Made by a program: the position numbers and the translations under genes. Positions 51,448 through 60,615 of a stretch of DNA of 64,000 bases are shown here, one piece after another; within the stretch, counting starts at the first letter, position 1, and every line of letters begins with the position of its first letter. The DNA is from JACQAP01 sp035548375. GTDB taxonomy: Bacteria > Pseudomonadota > Gammaproteobacteria > Burkholderiales > JACQAP01. The notes under the pieces are model-generated. The model made no database searches. It was not told where the DNA came from and saw only the letters and a program-made list of their open reading frames with translations. The DNA lies in the NCBI GenBank assembly GCA_035548375.1, contig DASZTG010000054.1, forward strand, positions 124,001 to 188,000, written 5' to 3'.

Positions 51448-53106
51448 TCAATTCTGCATGCGCCAGGGCGAGCGGTCATCCCAGCCTTTGAGCGCCTGCA
51501 CGGTCCAGGCCGTCGTCTTGTCCTTGTGGCACACGTTACAGGCGTTCGGGATCTTGAGCGACTCCGTCTGCGCCGGGCCAATGAACTTGAAGGTATGCGC
51601 GCGCACGTTGATGTCGCCCAAGGTTTCTTCGATCTTCGGCATGTGGCATTCCACGCATTCGTTGCCGGCACTTCCCGCCTTGTGGTGGGTGTGGGCCTCG
51701 ATGCTGGCCGCGTGCGGCCCGTTCGGCGAGTTCGGTCCGTGGCAATCCAGGCAGATCGAGTTCGCCGGCTTGCGCAGCACGGCGTCGTTCGGCGTGCCAT
51801 GCGCGTCGTGGCACGTGAAGCACGTCACGCCACGGTTATACATCAGGCTCTGCGCGAAGTCGTTGCCCTGCATGCGGTTCTTGTGGGCGGTGCCGTCGGC
51901 AAAGTGCGTGAACGTCGCTTCGCCGAGCTTGTATTCTTCCAGCTTCCAGTAGTCGCTGAGCTTGTTGACGCCGGCATGGTAGCCGACGGGCCAGTCGTAG
52001 TACTTGCCCTTGATCGGATTGGCGGGCGGCATGCCCTGCGAATGGCACTGCACGCAGACGTCGTTAGCCTGCACGTAGTCCATCTTCGCCGGGTTCGCGA
52101 TGCCGCCGTGGCCCTTGCTTGCGACGTGATTCCCGCCCGGGCCGTGGCAACGCTCGCAGCCGACATTCCACTCGGTGACTTTTTTGGTATCAATGTTGTA
52201 GTTCACCGAGTGGCAACCGTCGCACAGCGGTCCGGTCGGGCGCTGCATGTTGTCGTCGGGATAAAACTTCGTCCACCAGTCCTTGCCCACCGCAACGTGA
52301 TAAGGCTTCCACGTCTTGTGGAATACGTCCCATTGCACGCCGAGCGGGAAATAGTCGTCGCCGACCTGCTTGAAATAGCGCTGCTTCCAGCGGCTGCCGT
52401 AGACGAATGCGATGTCCTTGGGGTCGAGGCCTTGCGGCGGCGGGTTTTTCGCAAGGTCGGGAAGGATCGCGTCCGGATGCTCGCGCGGGTCGCGCACGAC
52501 GTTGGCCATGCGCGTTTTGCTCCAGCGCGCGTAGATATCCTCGTGACAGGTCTTGCAGGCCGCCGAGCCGACGTAGTCAGCCGGGGTGGCCTTCGATTGC
52601 GATGCAGGCCGCACATCGAGCGCGACGGCCTTCGGCAAGGCGCGGACGTAGGCGACGACGCGCCAGGTCTCGTCGTCCGTCATGCGCCAGCCCGGCATGC
52701 CGGTGTTCCGAATGCCGTGGCGCACGTAATAAAAAATTTCGCCATCGGGAAGCGACTGGACTTCCGCGCTGCGCAAGTCCGACGGACGCGGGTATTGCCC
52801 GGATCCGGTATCCGTGCGCCCCGCTCCGTCCGAGCCGTGGCAGGTTTCGCACTTCGCGCGAAACAGGTCGCGCCCACCGCTTGCGGAGGGCGATGGGTTC
52901 TTCAGGTTTCGGTATTCATCGGGAACGGCGCGATGCAGCATCCACTGCGCCATTGCCACCTCGGCGGCGGGCGCCTTACGATCTACGGCTGTAGTGCCGC
53001 GGTCGACCAGATAACTGTACGCCGCGCCAAGACCCAGCAACCCCGTTACTACCACCATGGCAACCGTCCAGGCGACGCACTTTCTGCAGGTCATGGGCAC
53101 ACCCAT
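51448..53106 (-). CDS. Nonaheme c-type cytochrome
   Basis: A 552-aa protein with an N-terminal membrane anchor or signal (about 12-33). It has nine CXXCH heme motifs in order: CETCH, CKTCH, CDGCH, CERCH, CVQCH, CFTCH, CLDCH, CVECH and CNVCH. The first lies in a mono-heme cytochrome c domain (with GMPGWRMTDDE supplying a Met ligand); the other eight form a cytochrome c554/DmsE-like multiheme region. A periplasmic electron carrier. Divergent from chrB, with 90 bp between the start codons. Confidence 0.9.
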   Translation of the reverse strand: MGVPMTCRKCVAWTVAMVVVTGLLGLGAAYSYLVDRGTTAVDRKAPAAEVAMAQWMLHRAVPDEYRNLKNPSPSASGGRDLFRAKCETCHGSDGAGRTDTGSGQYPRPSDLRSAEVQSLPDGEIFYYVRHGIRNTGMPGWRMTDDETWRVVAYVRALPKAVALDVRPASQSKATPADYVGSAACKTCHEDIYARWSKTRMANVVRDPREHPDAILPDLAKNPPPQGLDPKDIAFVYGSRWKQRYFKQVGDDYFPLGVQWDVFHKTWKPYHVAVGKDWWTKFYPDDNMQRPTGPLCDGCHSVNYNIDTKKVTEWNVGCERCHGPGGNHVASKGHGGIANPAKMDYVQANDVCVQCHSQGMPPANPIKGKYYDWPVGYHAGVNKLSDYWKLEEYKLGEATFTHFADGTAHKNRMQGNDFAQSLMYNRGVTCFTCHDAHGTPNDAVLRKPANSICLDCHGPNSPNGPHAASIEAHTHHKAGSAGNECVECHMPKIEETLGDINVRAHTFKFIGPAQTESLKIPNACNVCHKDKTTAWTVQALKGWDDRSPWRMQN

Positions 53107-53142
53107 TTGACTCGGGATGGCAGATTCGGGAACACTGCTGCT

Positions 53143-53177
53143 GTAGTAATGACTACCACTCTTGTAGCTTAGTCTAC
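53143..53177. promoter_or_regulatory. Two GTAG-N6-CTAC palindromes between the cytochrome gene and chrB
   Basis: GTAG-N6-CTAC at 53143-53156 and at 53164-53177, exactly 21 bases apart, in the 90-bp divergent region. The second is extended (TGTAG...CTACA, 53163-53178). Likely operators for ChrB, the known chromate-responsive repressor of chr operons, or for another local regulator. Confidence 0.65.
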
Positions 53178-53196
53178 ACTTTTCTGATCCGGTGCC

Positions 53197-54156
53197 ATGG
53201 CATCGCCACGCAAACCCGACTGGCTGCTATTCATCCTCACGCTGCAAGGCGACCAGAAGACCGTGCGCATGCGCTTCTGGCGTGCGCTAAGGGGCCTGGG
53301 TGCCGCGGTACTTCGCGACGGCGTCTACCTGCTGCCCAACCAGGACGACCTGCGCGCGCGCATAGAGGAAATGAACGAACAGGTCGCGCGCGACTCGGGC
53401 ACCACGCAGATCCTGGAGATCGACGCCCGGGATGAGGCGCAAAAGCAGCAATTCCAGGACATGTTCGATCGGACGCCGGAATATCAGGCCCTCACGCGCG
53501 AGAGCGAGAAATTGCGCACAGGCGTAAAGCCGGGAAAAGCGGCCGCGCTGGCGCCGAAGGTCGCGAAGCTGCAACGCGAGCTCGATGCCATCGGCGCATA
53601 CGACTACTTTCCTTCCGAGGCATCGAGGCAGACGAGGCTGGTGCTGGAGGAGCTTGCGATCGAGGTCATGCGGGCGTCGTCACCCGACGAGCCCCGCCCG
53701 GCATCGGGGAAAATCGAACGCCGAAAAATCGCGGACTATCGCGGCCGCACCTGGGCGACACGCGCGCGTCCGTGGGCGGATCGCGTCGCGAGCGCCTGGC
53801 TGATCCGCCGGTTCATCGACCCAAGGGCGAAATTCGTGTGGCTCGCCAAGCCGAAGGATTGCCCGAAGCGCGCCGTGGGCTTCGACTTCGATGGCGCCGA
53901 GTTCACGCACCTCGACGGCAAGGTTACATTCGAGGTGCTTGTCGCGAGCTTCGGCCTCGAATCGGACACGGGCCTGCGCCGGATCGGCGCGCTGATCCAC
54001 TTCCTCGACGTCGGCGGGCTACCCGTGCCCGAAGCCGCGGGATTCGCAGCACTGCTGGGGGGAGCACAAGAAGTGCTCACTACCGACGATCAATTGCTCA
54101 ACGAATCCGGCAAGCTGCTGGAGATGCTCTATGCCTTCTACTCCACCAATTCCTGA
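53197..54156 (+). CDS. chrB: Chromate resistance protein ChrB
   Basis: A 319-aa protein with both ChrB regions. The N-terminal part has DWLLFILTLQGDQKTVRMRF and WRALRGLGAAVLRDGVYLLP. The C-terminal part (from about 180) has RTWATRARPWADRVASAWLI, continuing RRFIDPRAKFVWL, and a later GALIHFLDVGG. ChrB acts as a chromate-sensing regulator of chrA and may also aid chromate handling. Its 3' end overlaps chrA by 26 nt. Confidence 0.92.
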   Translation: MASPRKPDWLLFILTLQGDQKTVRMRFWRALRGLGAAVLRDGVYLLPNQDDLRARIEEMNEQVARDSGTTQILEIDARDEAQKQQFQDMFDRTPEYQALTRESEKLRTGVKPGKAAALAPKVAKLQRELDAIGAYDYFPSEASRQTRLVLEELAIEVMRASSPDEPRPASGKIERRKIADYRGRTWATRARPWADRVASAWLIRRFIDPRAKFVWLAKPKDCPKRAVGFDFDGAEFTHLDGKVTFEVLVASFGLESDTGLRRIGALIHFLDVGGLPVPEAAGFAALLGGAQEVLTTDDQLLNESGKLLEMLYAFYSTNS

Positions 54157-55510
54157 AACCGAGATGCGTTTAGCAGGCAACGAAGCCCCGCGACCGGTTT
54201 CGTTCGCGGAAGCCTTCGGCTTCTGGTTGAAGCTCGGCTTAATCAGCTTCGGCGGCCCCGCGGGCCAGATATCGATCATGCACCAGGAGCTGGTGGAACG
54301 ACGGCGCTGGATTTCCGAGCGGCGCTTCCTGCACGCGCTGAACTATTGCATGCTGCTGCCCGGCCCCGAAGCGCAGCAGCTCGCGACGTACATCGGCTGG
54401 CTCATGCACAGGACGTGGGGAGGAATCGTCGCCGGCGGTCTTTTTGTGCTGCCATCGCTGCTGATCCTGATCGCGCTGTCCTGGGTATATGTAGCCTACG
54501 GCGACGTACCCGCTGTTGCTGGCATCCTTTACGGCATCAAGCCGGCCGTCACGGCGATCGTGTTGTTCGCGGCCTGGCGCATCGGCTCCCGCGCGTTGAA
54601 GAACTGGGTCTTGTGGCTCATCGCCGCGGCGGCCTTCATCGCAATTTTCTTTTTCCAGGTGCCTTTTCCGTGGATCGTGCTGGCGGCCGGCATCGTCGGA
54701 ATCGCCGGCGGTTACGCACGCCCCGCGTTTTTCGTGACCGGCGGACACCAGGGCGCGAAAGCCCGTTATGGGCCGGCCCTCATCGACGACGATACGCCCG
54801 CGCCCGTTCACGCGCGGTTCAACTGGTCCAAACTCGTTCTCGTCGTTGCGGCTTTCGGGGCCGCCTGGACGGCAGGCCTGGTCGCGGTTGCCGCGATCGC
54901 GGGCGGCGATGGCATTCTCGCGAAGATGGCGTGGTTCTTCACGAAGGCGGCGCTGCTGACCTTCGGCGGCGCCTACGCGGTCCTGCCCTATGTGTTCCAG
55001 GGCGCAGTGGAACATCATGGCTGGCTGACGGCGACGCAGATGATCGATGGTCTCGCGCTTGGCGAGACCACGCCCGGCCCCTTGATCATGGTTGTCGCGT
55101 TCGTGGGATTCGTCGGCGGATGGACTGCGCAGATCTTCGGCCCGGCCTCTGCCTTCCTCTCGGGTGCGTGCGCGGCGGGGGTCGTGACGTACTTCACCTT
55201 CCTGCCGTCGTTTTTCTTCATCCTCGCGGGCGGCCCGCTTATCGAGACGACCCACCAGCAGCCGCGCATCACCGCGCCCCTTACCGCGATCACGGCCGCG
55301 GTCGTCGGCGTGATCGTCAACCTCGCCTGCTTCTTTGCCTGGCACGTGCTCTGGCCGAAGGGCTTCGATGGCAATTTCGAATGGCCGTCGGCCCTGATTG
55401 GCATCGGCGCTGCCATTGCCTTGTTCCGCTTCAAGTCGGGCATCATCAAGACGATTCTCTGCTGCGGGCTCGCCGGATGGTTGATCCGGACTGCGCTGAC
55501 GTTGCTTTAA
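54131..55510 (+). CDS. chrA: Chromate efflux transporter ChrA (long CHR type)
   Basis: A 459-aa inner-membrane protein with two CHR domains: FWLKLGLISFGGPAGQISIM in the first half and KAALLTFGGAYAVLPYVFQG in the second. Both GGPAGQI and GGAYAVLP motifs are conserved in chromate exporters. The start lies within chrB, so translation is coupled; an internal Met at 54164 is an alternative. Confidence 0.93.
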   Translation: MPSTPPIPETEMRLAGNEAPRPVSFAEAFGFWLKLGLISFGGPAGQISIMHQELVERRRWISERRFLHALNYCMLLPGPEAQQLATYIGWLMHRTWGGIVAGGLFVLPSLLILIALSWVYVAYGDVPAVAGILYGIKPAVTAIVLFAAWRIGSRALKNWVLWLIAAAAFIAIFFFQVPFPWIVLAAGIVGIAGGYARPAFFVTGGHQGAKARYGPALIDDDTPAPVHARFNWSKLVLVVAAFGAAWTAGLVAVAAIAGGDGILAKMAWFFTKAALLTFGGAYAVLPYVFQGAVEHHGWLTATQMIDGLALGETTPGPLIMVVAFVGFVGGWTAQIFGPASAFLSGACAAGVVTYFTFLPSFFFILAGGPLIETTHQQPRITAPLTAITAAVVGVIVNLACFFAWHVLWPKGFDGNFEWPSALIGIGAAIALFRFKSGIIKTILCCGLAGWLIRTALTLL

Positions 55511-55554
55511 ACGGCCGCCGTCAGCCCACGGAGAAACGATCGCGCAAAGCGAAC

Positions 55555-55576
55555 GGGCGCCCGAAGGCGCCCCTTC
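55555..55576 (+). terminator. Weak hairpin after chrA
   Basis: Perfect 7-bp stem GGGCGCC/GGCGCCC with a CGAA tetraloop, followed only by CTTC. About 45 bases past the chrA stop. Confidence 0.45.
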
Positions 55577-55592
55577 ACTCAACACCACGTGC

Positions 55593-55802
55593 TCAGCGAT
55601 ACCGGCCGGGATAGCCGCGATAACTGTGGTACCCGCCATGGCGCCAGTGATAGCCCCAAGGGCGATATCCGTAGTACACGGCCGGCGGGGGCGGCGTTAC
55701 AACATAGCCCGTGACCGGAACGGGATAGGCCGGTTCCGCCGGCACCACCGCGCAACCACCCAGCGCGGCAAGCAAACCTGCAATCGCAAGCAAGCGTTTC
55801 AT
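55593..55802 (-). CDS. Small Tyr/Pro/Gly-rich lipoprotein
   Basis: A 69-aa protein. Lipobox LGGCAVV (Cys at about 18) after a hydrophobic signal (MKRLLAIAGLLAALGGC). The mature part is a low-complexity surface-type sequence (TPPPPAVYYGYRPWGYHWRH, then GGYHSYRGYPGRYR). Start set by the GGAGGTCACC ribosome site before the ATG at 55802. Periplasmic or outer-membrane lipoprotein. Confidence 0.75.
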   Translation of the reverse strand: MKRLLAIAGLLAALGGCAVVPAEPAYPVPVTGYVVTPPPPAVYYGYRPWGYHWRHGGYHSYRGYPGRYR

Positions 55803-55910
55803 GGTGACCTCCATCGCGTTCATGAGCGAATAACGCCCATGTGGGGGCGACGCGCACGCGGCAATGTAAGGAAGTGTCACCATGGATCGCATCCGGCCGG
55901 AGCCAGCGAA

Positions 55911-55935
55911 AACGGGCGCTTTCGCGCCCGTTTCT
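55911..55935 (-). terminator. Terminator for the beta-propeller lipoprotein gene
   Basis: AACGGGCG/CGCCCGTT stem with a 6-nt loop; minus-strand reading continues TTTTCGC. About 130 bases past the stop at 56065, so assignment is tentative. Confidence 0.45.
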
Positions 55936-56064
55936 GCTGCCAACCTGGTCGAATCCCGCGACCCCGCAAGCGGTTACGCCAGCCGTCGCGGAATGGTGTC
56001 GACGGTGCGGGCTTTCCTCGATTTCCTCGAGGAAAATCTCTGCACCGAAAAAAAAACCTGGAGA

Positions 56065-57090
56065 CTAGGGGCGCACCGCGACGGCGGTGAAGTTACCACC
56101 GGCGTTCGGCAATGCAGCGGTCGCCGTTGCCAAGCCAGACGGCAACGTGCTGACGTTGGAAACGATATACAGCGCCGTTGTTCCGGCGGCGGCATATAAA
56201 CGATCATTCACGGTATCGACCGCCAATCGATATATGACCGGTGAACCCTGTATCAAAATGGTCTTGTCCGGCGTATTGGTCCCCAAGTCAGATTTCGTGC
56301 TGGCAGTCTCATAAACTTGCACGCCCCCCTGTATGGCAAAGTAGAGGCGATTGTGCGTACCGTCCACGAACAACCCCATGGTCGTTGCAGAAATCGCACC
56401 GAGCGAAATAGTTCGATCCGGTGTCGGATTCGGATTACTTGCATGGTCAAATACGAGTATGGATGTTGTGGCTGGATTGGAAGGTAGCGCCGAAACGGCG
56501 ATGTACAGGATGTCACGGACAGTATCGAGCGCAATATCTCGAACACCTATGGTTATGCCGATGTCCGCAGTGGTGATTGTCCGATCCGGCAACCGGCTGG
56601 GTCCGCCTAACTCATTCGACGTGCTGGCGTTGTTGTAGATCCGCACACCGTTCGACAAATCCCCGACATAGAGCATGTCGCGTGCCGAATCGTACTGAAG
56701 GGAATTGAAATTGCCGCCGCCGACAATCGTTGCAATCGTGCGATTGCTGCTGACAGTCCCGTTCGCCGTGCTCGCGTTGTTGAACTCGACGACCTGGATT
56801 CCGTTCGCCACGTAGAGTTGATCGCGAGACGGATCCAGGAGAAGCGCGGACATCTGGCTATCGATGCCGTTGCCGCGCATGATGCGTTCGACAGGAACGG
56901 CGCCGGGACTGGGATTCGTGTTGCTGACCGACCCGATTGCAGAGTTACCGGCGTCGGCGACGAACAGCTTGCTTCCTGCGGCGGCACTACCGCCCCCTCC
57001 GCCACCTCCACAGGACGCTACGACAAATCCCAGCAGACAGACGATTCCGAGCCGGACCAGCGCGTGCACATTCTCGATAGCGTTGCGCAT
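56065..57090 (-). CDS. Beta-propeller-like lipoprotein
   Basis: A 341-aa protein. Signal ends at a lipobox (VVASCGGGGGGG, Cys about 27), followed by a seven-Gly linker. The mature part has six or seven imperfect repeats containing DxxxDxLYVA-type blades: LLLDPSRDQLYVANG, QYDSARDMLYVGDL, ALDTVRDILYIAVS, VDGTHNRLYFAI, AVDTVNDRLYAAAG. This is an NHL/Lactonase-type propeller pattern. Base composition is a little more AT-rich than neighbours. Ligand unknown. Confidence 0.75.
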   Translation of the reverse strand: MRNAIENVHALVRLGIVCLLGFVVASCGGGGGGGSAAAGSKLFVADAGNSAIGSVSNTNPSPGAVPVERIMRGNGIDSQMSALLLDPSRDQLYVANGIQVVEFNNASTANGTVSSNRTIATIVGGGNFNSLQYDSARDMLYVGDLSNGVRIYNNASTSNELGGPSRLPDRTITTADIGITIGVRDIALDTVRDILYIAVSALPSNPATTSILVFDHASNPNPTPDRTISLGAISATTMGLFVDGTHNRLYFAIQGGVQVYETASTKSDLGTNTPDKTILIQGSPVIYRLAVDTVNDRLYAAAGTTALYIVSNVSTLPSGLATATAALPNAGGNFTAVAVRP

Positions 57091-57294
57091 ATCGTTCCCT
57101 CCCCCTGTTCATGGCTGACGCCTTCACCGGGCAAACGCGATCGCCTGAATGCGCAGCGCAATTAGCCCGGTGTGACGTTCGTTTAAATGGAATTGCAAGG
57201 AAACGGGGCGTGAATCCTGCCCTCTTTTTTTAACGCGCCACCAATCTATCGCGATGGCATATCGCGAGTCAATTACGTCCCGGGATTTCGACGA

Positions 57295-58254
57295 TCAGGC
57301 CGCGAGGAGTTGCGCTTTATCGTGCGGTGCAGTGAACGCCAGCAATTGCCGCTCCACGAGCGCGGGATCGTTGATCGTGCGCAACGCAGCGTAGAGTTCC
57401 TGCGCCTGCGAGTAACGGCGGCGCAGGAAGTTCAGCCATTGCTTCAGCCGCCCCGCGCGATGATGCGGCGCCACGCGGTCGCCGACGAGGTGCCAGAAAT
57501 CGGCGAGGCGGGGACGCACCTCATCCCACTCCACGATCTCGCCCTGGCGAATCGCGAGCGCGAGGCCGGGATCGGCGACGATCCCGCGACCCAGCATCAA
57601 CGCGTCGCAGCCGGAAACCTCAACGCAACGATGCGCATCCTCCGCCGTCCAGATTTCACCGTTGGCAATGACGCGAATGCCCACCGCCTCGCGAATCGCG
57701 GGTATGCGCTCCCAGTATGCGGGCGGCCGATATCCGTCGGCCTTCGTTCGCGCATGAACGACGACCTCCTCCGCGCCGCCGGACTCGATCGCTTGTGCGC
57801 ATTCGATTGCGCGCGCGGCGTCGTTGTAGCCCAGCCGCATTTTCGCGGTGACCGGCATGGCTGCGGGTACCGCGCGCCGCACCGCGCCGACGATCTGCGC
57901 GATGAGTTCCGGTTCGTCCAGCAGCACGGCACCGCCGCGATGGCGGTTCACGCTTTTCGCCGGGCATCCGAAGTTCAGGTCGATTCCCGGCGGACCCAGT
58001 TCGGCGAGCTTGTGCGCGTTCTCGGCGAGGCAGGTCGGATCCGAACCCAGCAGTTGCGCGCGCACGGGTACGCCCGCATGCGTGCGCCCGCCGTTGGCGA
58101 GCTCGGGAACGATGCGCAGAAATGTCCGATGGGGAAGCAGCGTGCCGCTGACGCGGATGAATTCGGAAACGCAGCGATCGATGCCGCCAACGCGCGTGAG
58201 CACGTCGCGCAGCACGCAATCCAGCAGGCCTTCCATCGGCGCGAGGATGAGCAT
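57295..58254 (-). CDS. dusC: tRNA-dihydrouridine(16) synthase DusC
   Basis: A 319-aa FMN-dependent reductase. Starts MLILAPMEGLLDCVLRDVLT as in DusC; the catalytic Cys is Cys97 in IDLNFGCPAKSVNRHRGGA. HARTKADGYRPPAYWERI is the subfamily's conserved block. Reduces U16 of tRNA. Start ATG 58254; the frame extends upstream but without homology. Confidence 0.92.
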   Translation of the reverse strand: MLILAPMEGLLDCVLRDVLTRVGGIDRCVSEFIRVSGTLLPHRTFLRIVPELANGGRTHAGVPVRAQLLGSDPTCLAENAHKLAELGPPGIDLNFGCPAKSVNRHRGGAVLLDEPELIAQIVGAVRRAVPAAMPVTAKMRLGYNDAARAIECAQAIESGGAEEVVVHARTKADGYRPPAYWERIPAIREAVGIRVIANGEIWTAEDAHRCVEVSGCDALMLGRGIVADPGLALAIRQGEIVEWDEVRPRLADFWHLVGDRVAPHHRAGRLKQWLNFLRRRYSQAQELYAALRTINDPALVERQLLAFTAPHDKAQLLAA

Positions 58255-58264
58255 GGTTGCCGGT

Positions 58265-58774
58265 TCAGGATTTGGTCGTGCAGACGGCGGCCAGCATCGG
58301 CTTTTCGTAGGTGTGGGCATCCGCGCCGGGAAATCCGTTCAGCGTCGATTCCTGCCTTTCGACTTCGCGCGAGCCGGGAATGCCGGTGCCGTCCACGGTC
58401 GGGTAGCGCTCGAGGATGCGTTGCTCGTAGCCGCCGCTGGCGCAATCGATCCAGACCAGCATCTTGGTCGAACGGTATTCCGGGACGTTCGATTCGGGGA
58501 CGGCCACATACAACACATTTAGAAAGGAAGCCGAGCGCACGCTGCCGCCTTCGGTTTTCACCGATTTGACGAACACGTCGGAGATCGGGACGTCCTCGAT
58601 CGATCGCGTGCCGCCGACGAAGCGCCAGCCGCCCGCTTCGATGGTCGCCTTGTGGCCATCGCGGAATTCCGCCATGCCTTTCGCGGCGCTGTCGCGCCAT
58701 TGCTGCAGGAAATCCTGCGCGGGCACGGCAGCGGACAACGACAGCCCGGCGATCGCAAGGAAAAGTTTCTTCAT
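58265..58774 (-). CDS. Secreted hypothetical protein, 169 aa
   Basis: Signal peptide about 1-19 (MKKLFLAIAGLSLSAAVPAQ). The mature part has an alternating beta pattern (GGWRFVGGTRSIED, SFLNVLYVAVPESN, KMLVWIDCASGGYEQRILER) and two Cys that may pair. Located 10 nt upstream of dusC on the same strand, so co-transcribed. No family recognised. Confidence 0.65.
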   Translation of the reverse strand: MKKLFLAIAGLSLSAAVPAQDFLQQWRDSAAKGMAEFRDGHKATIEAGGWRFVGGTRSIEDVPISDVFVKSVKTEGGSVRSASFLNVLYVAVPESNVPEYRSTKMLVWIDCASGGYEQRILERYPTVDGTGIPGSREVERQESTLNGFPGADAHTYEKPMLAAVCTTKS

Positions 58775-58857
58775 GGGAGACGTAGTGTAGCCGAACGATC
58801 GGCCGGCACGCCTCCGGCCGGCGAGGAAAGCCGGCCGGCCAACCCGAGGTCAGGCTG

Positions 58858-60375
58858 CTAGAACTCCGTCCACTCGCCGTCCTTCGAGCCGCTGGCTGCG
58901 GCCTTGCGTGCGCGCGGCGCCGGCGGCGCCTTTGCGGGTGCCGCCGGCCTGCTCGCTGCAAGCCGCGCGACATTCTCGGGCCGGCCGGGACTGCGGCGCT
59001 CCGCCGCGTGGAGAGCCGAATTGGCGGCGCCTGAGACCTTGAAGCGCATGACGGCGTCCACCAGCGCGCTGGCCTGCTCGTCGAGGCTTTCGGCCGCGGC
59101 AGCGGCCTGCTCGACCAGGGCGGCGTTCTGCTGGGTCACTTCATCCATCTGGCCGACCGCGGTGGAGACCTGTTCGATGCCCGCACTTTGCTCGGCCGAC
59201 GCCGCGGTAATTTCTCCCATGATGTCGGTAACGCGCCGGACCGAACTGACGATCTCGTTCATGGTCTCGCCGGCCGTCTGTACGAGGCTGGCACCCGCAT
59301 CGACCTGCCCGACCGATGCCCCGATCAGCGCCTTGATCTCCTTGGCCGCCGTCGCGCTGCGTTGCGCCAGGTTGCGCACTTCGGTCGCCACCACGGCAAA
59401 GCCGCGGCCCTGTTCGCCCGCGCGCGCGGCTTCCACGGCCGCGTTGAGCGCGAGGATGTTGGTCTGGAAGGCAATGCCGTCGATCACGCCGATGATGTCG
59501 GCGATCTTCCTCGACGAATCCGAAATGCCGCCCATGGTCTTGACCACCTGCTTGACCACTTCGCCGCCGCGCACCGCCACTTCGGACGCGCCGAGCGCGA
59601 GCTGGTTTGCCTGCTTTGCATTTTCCGCATTCTGCTTGACGGTGGAGGTCAGCTCTTCCATCGAAGACGCGGTTTCTTCCAGGCTGCTCGCCTGCTCTTC
59701 GGTGCGCTGGGAAAGATCGGCATTGCCGGCGGCGATTTCCTTGGCGGCGGTGTTGATCGTGTCCGACGAATCCTTGATCTGGGCCACCACCGCTTCCATG
59801 TCCTGCAACAGCGCATTGACGCCCTTGCACAGGTCGGCAACGGGGCCGGCCTTGTCCTCGACCGGGATCCTTTGCGTGAGATCGCCTTCGTGCGCGGCAG
59901 CCATCACCTTTTGCGTATGCTCGACCGCGATCTGCAGGACCTTGGCCGCGCGCACGTGCCCGGTGATGTCCGTTGCATATTTCACGACCTTGAACGGCTT
60001 GCCGTGATCGTCGAGGATCGGGTTGTAGCTCGCCTGGATCCAGACCTCGCGTCCATCCTTGCCTATCCTCTTGTATTGCGCGGAATCGTGCTCGCCCAGG
60101 TTCAGCTTCTTCCAGAACAGCGCGTATTCCGGGGAATCGCCATAGGACGGCTCGACGAACATGCGGTGGTGCCGGCCCTGGATTTCATCCAGCCGGTAGC
60201 CCATGGCGTCCAGGAACTTGTCGTTGGCCGTCAGGATCGTCCCATCGAGGTTGAACTCGATGACGGCTTGTGTCTGGTAAATGGTGGCAAGCTGGTTTTT
60301 CAGCTCGGCCATCGTCGCCTTGCGCGACGCGCCGCCTGCTTGCGCGCCTGCCGTCGATGCCCTGGTCCAAAACAT
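58858..60375 (-). CDS. Soluble PAS-domain methyl-accepting chemotaxis protein
   Basis: A 505-aa chemoreceptor. A PAS domain (about 22-140; TILTANDKFLDAMGYRLDEI, HRMFVEPSYGDSPEYALFW, YNPILDDHGKPFKVVKYATD) is followed by a HAMP-like segment and the signalling domain with the invariant hairpin IIGVIDGIAFQTNILALNAA. There is no transmembrane helix, so it is cytoplasmic, possibly redox- or energy-sensing. The last five residues, EWTEF, fit the x[HFYW]xx[HFYW] tether that recruits CheR/CheB, at the end of an Ala/Pro/Arg-rich linker. Confidence 0.9.
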   Translation of the reverse strand: MFWTRASTAGAQAGGASRKATMAELKNQLATIYQTQAVIEFNLDGTILTANDKFLDAMGYRLDEIQGRHHRMFVEPSYGDSPEYALFWKKLNLGEHDSAQYKRIGKDGREVWIQASYNPILDDHGKPFKVVKYATDITGHVRAAKVLQIAVEHTQKVMAAAHEGDLTQRIPVEDKAGPVADLCKGVNALLQDMEAVVAQIKDSSDTINTAAKEIAAGNADLSQRTEEQASSLEETASSMEELTSTVKQNAENAKQANQLALGASEVAVRGGEVVKQVVKTMGGISDSSRKIADIIGVIDGIAFQTNILALNAAVEAARAGEQGRGFAVVATEVRNLAQRSATAAKEIKALIGASVGQVDAGASLVQTAGETMNEIVSSVRRVTDIMGEITAASAEQSAGIEQVSTAVGQMDEVTQQNAALVEQAAAAAESLDEQASALVDAVMRFKVSGAANSALHAAERRSPGRPENVARLAASRPAAPAKAPPAPRARKAAASGSKDGEWTEF

Positions 60376-60615
60376 GGCTTTTCTCCTCTGTGAAGAGCCC
60401 GTTGCCGACGGATTGGGCGGCCGGTACGCTGGTCGCTTTCCCCAAGGAATCGCCGGAACCCGGCCTCTCTCGGTCGTTGGCGGTAAATTTGCCCGAAGGC
60501 CGGGAAGACCTTCGCGCGCCCGCAACCGAAACCCCGTCGGAACGCTCCTGATATCGACCGGACTGGAAAGGACTTTAACGACGAGCTGGCGCGGGGTCTG
60601 GAGCCGATTCCCTTG

